Source: Sipunculus nudus
Lineage: Eukaryota; Annelida; Sipuncula; Golfingiida; Sipunculidae
Reading direction: 5' to 3'
Assembly: GCA_026874595.1 (NCBI GenBank)
Contig: CM049313.1
Location: 76,066,659-76,130,658, forward strand
Length of the DNA stretch: 64,000 nucleotides
Shown: piece by piece, positions 62,560-64,000 of the stretch
Layout of the letters: every line of letters starts with the position of its first letter
How positions within the stretch are numbered: the first letter of the stretch is position 1
Position numbers and translations under genes: made by a program
The notes under the pieces: generated by a model
Told to the model about the DNA's origin: nothing
Database searches by the model: none
The model's input: the letters and a program-made list of their open reading frames with translations, nothing else

Positions 62560-62790
62560 ATGTGTGAAAATTCATTCATAAAGTTCTCAACAGATTTTGA
62601 TGAAAGTTGGTAGAGGGTTATATAACATCAGGGAACAATTCATTAAATTCTGGAGGTGATCTGAATCACCATAATATGTTTTTTAATTTAAATGATTCTG
62701 GCTGATTGTTACAAACCATTATTTCATTATAATAGGGCTATTCATCAATACTAAGGGGGCATTGTTCTGGAGGTGACTTGGGATTGGGTT
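62560..62790 (+). repeat. degraded interspersed repeat
   Basis: The phrases aacagattttgatgaaagttgg, aattctggaggtgatctgaatcacc and a second tggaggtgactt resemble a repeat common in many invertebrate genomes (gattttgatgaaa ... ggtgatccggatcac). The resemblance is from memory and the copy is decayed. Confidence 0.3.
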
Positions 62791-64000
62791 GTTGAACAAA
62801 CTAGACCAAACAATAGAAAGGTTTGTTGTTTCTAACTATAAGGGCCATGTGCAAACAGGTTTCTGTTATAACTCAGCATATTTGGAAATCCCCCTGCATG
62901 TACGTTTGTTGAATCCCTGATGGAATACAAGCATGTCTCCAACAGCTTATGTGAATGATAGCCAAGTTGTGCTGGGAATATAGGATCTGACAGTGGTTAC
63001 CATTGAGATGGGGATTTATACTTTTGAACATTCACATTTATTCTTTTACTGCTCACTTGAAGCCTTATGATAAGGTTACTGGCTCTTTAAAGCAATATGC
63101 AATTGCACTTGGAGTGCAATTTTCCCTGTGACTGGTGATAAGTAAGCCCTATCAGTTCAATATACATACCTACCAAGTCATGAATTCATGGCTTTTACTA
63201 CTCCAGATCTGTCATCATGAACAGAACAATTCAAATTAAAGGTCATTTTCGTGACAGCCCATTCATTTATGACTCATTTATGCAGTGCCACAGAAATCCC
63301 TGGCATTTAAGAGAGGACAAGAAAAGTAACCAGTAAGCAGTGACATTTTAAAGTACATGATACAGGAGGTCTCTTTCTGATTACTGAAGAACAGTTTCTG
63401 GTAGTACTTTAGACATGCTATCAGTGTTGGATTTTGTTTATTAACCTTTTGAAAATATCCCCAATAAAAAAAAAATGACCAGCTCTCTTTTATCCCTTTG
63501 CAATGTCTTTAATTTGTCTGTCTATTCCCCACTGTCTAGGTGGGCCATTTATCTGTAATGGTTAACCAGAGTACACCGACTACATATTTTGATGAACATT
63601 TTCAGGGAAACACAAGAAGGTTATCTCTGTATACCGTATTTTCTCAAATTATTCAGAATCTGTTATTTCGTAAATGTAGTTTTCTGAAAATCTTAATTAT
63701 TTTTTTTACTATATAATTTCGGAAGAAGAAACCGTATTGATCGTATTGAATGGAACAACATGAACTTTGCACCTTTTTTAGTGTGATCAAAGATATTACT
63801 GATATGAATGTAGTACTAGGGTGACTATTAAAAATACATATATTGCTCAGAAATGGTTTTCATATGTCTGAGTAGCATCCCAAGATTAGAAAAAAATGCA
63901 ACTTAAATAAACTATCCTTGGCCTAAGCCCTAACCGGGCCGGGGACGGCCCCTTACCGCAAATTATCACCTCGAGTAAAACATACGCAGTTGACAATTGA
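62791..64000. other. unassigned sequence; GC hairpin near the end
   Basis: Mostly AT-rich and unassigned. At 63633 ataccgtattttctc resembles a DNA-transposon end. At about 63929-63952 GGGCCggggacGGCCCC forms a GC-rich hairpin, perhaps the edge of an element beyond the window. Confidence 0.3.

Overview
The window is AT-rich, gene-poor eukaryotic DNA filled with nested transposable elements. No intact protein-coding gene is visible. The only long open frame (405 codons, minus strand, 48036-49253) is the reverse transcriptase of a dead non-LTR retrotransposon. The best inference for the host is a bivalve or other lophotrochozoan. This rests on the dominant repeats: short non-coding elements with a microsatellite near the 5' end and a core of tandem units, like the pearl/CvA elements of bivalves. 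It also rests on a 2A-bearing LINE of a kind known from molluscs, sea urchins and lancelets. No host gene was recognised, so this is not proof.

Layout. 1-1.7 kb, 6.8-7.4 kb and 13.0-15.4 kb are copies of one repeat family (called fam3 here). 2.9-4.1 kb is a diverged tandem array. 4.25-6.13, 21.15-22.75, 46.29-58.69 (split) and 53.36-55.91 kb are copies of fam2. 9.2-11.0, 30.2-33.8, 50.76-52.3 and 52.9-56.7 kb (split) are copies of fam1, whose core is a 280-bp higher-order repeat carrying the palindrome GGTGGCGCCACC. 23.9-24.06 kb is a minimal fam4. All four families share one plan: a 5' terminal sequence of about 10-11 bp repeated in inverted form just inside the 3' end, then a palindromic hairpin, then CTTGTT or CTAGTT. 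That is the plan described for Helentron-associated, rolling-circle non-autonomous elements.

46.3-58.7 kb is a dated insertion stack. A fam2 element was split by a 5'-truncated LINE flanked by a 14-bp duplication. The LINE was then hit by a hAT-like MITE (8-bp duplication) and by two fam1 elements, and the second fam1 element was split by another fam2. Removing each insertion rejoins the host sequence. The LINE keeps recognisable ORF1, a 2A-like GDVETNPGP motif at the start of ORF2, endonuclease, reverse transcriptase and a C-terminal zinc knuckle, broken by several frameshifts.

Other content: two tRNA-derived SINE-like copies, mariner-like MITEs, a 98-bp tandem array, a 72-bp tandem array, a foldback, and a CpG-rich block bracketed by a perfect 26-bp inverted repeat. 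A 1.5-kb CpG-rich stretch (28.6-30.2 kb) may be regulatory. Three candidate plus-strand exons (2205-2234, 25546-25606, 41382-41498) have good splice signals, so the window could lie in introns of a large gene. None of these peptides was recognised.
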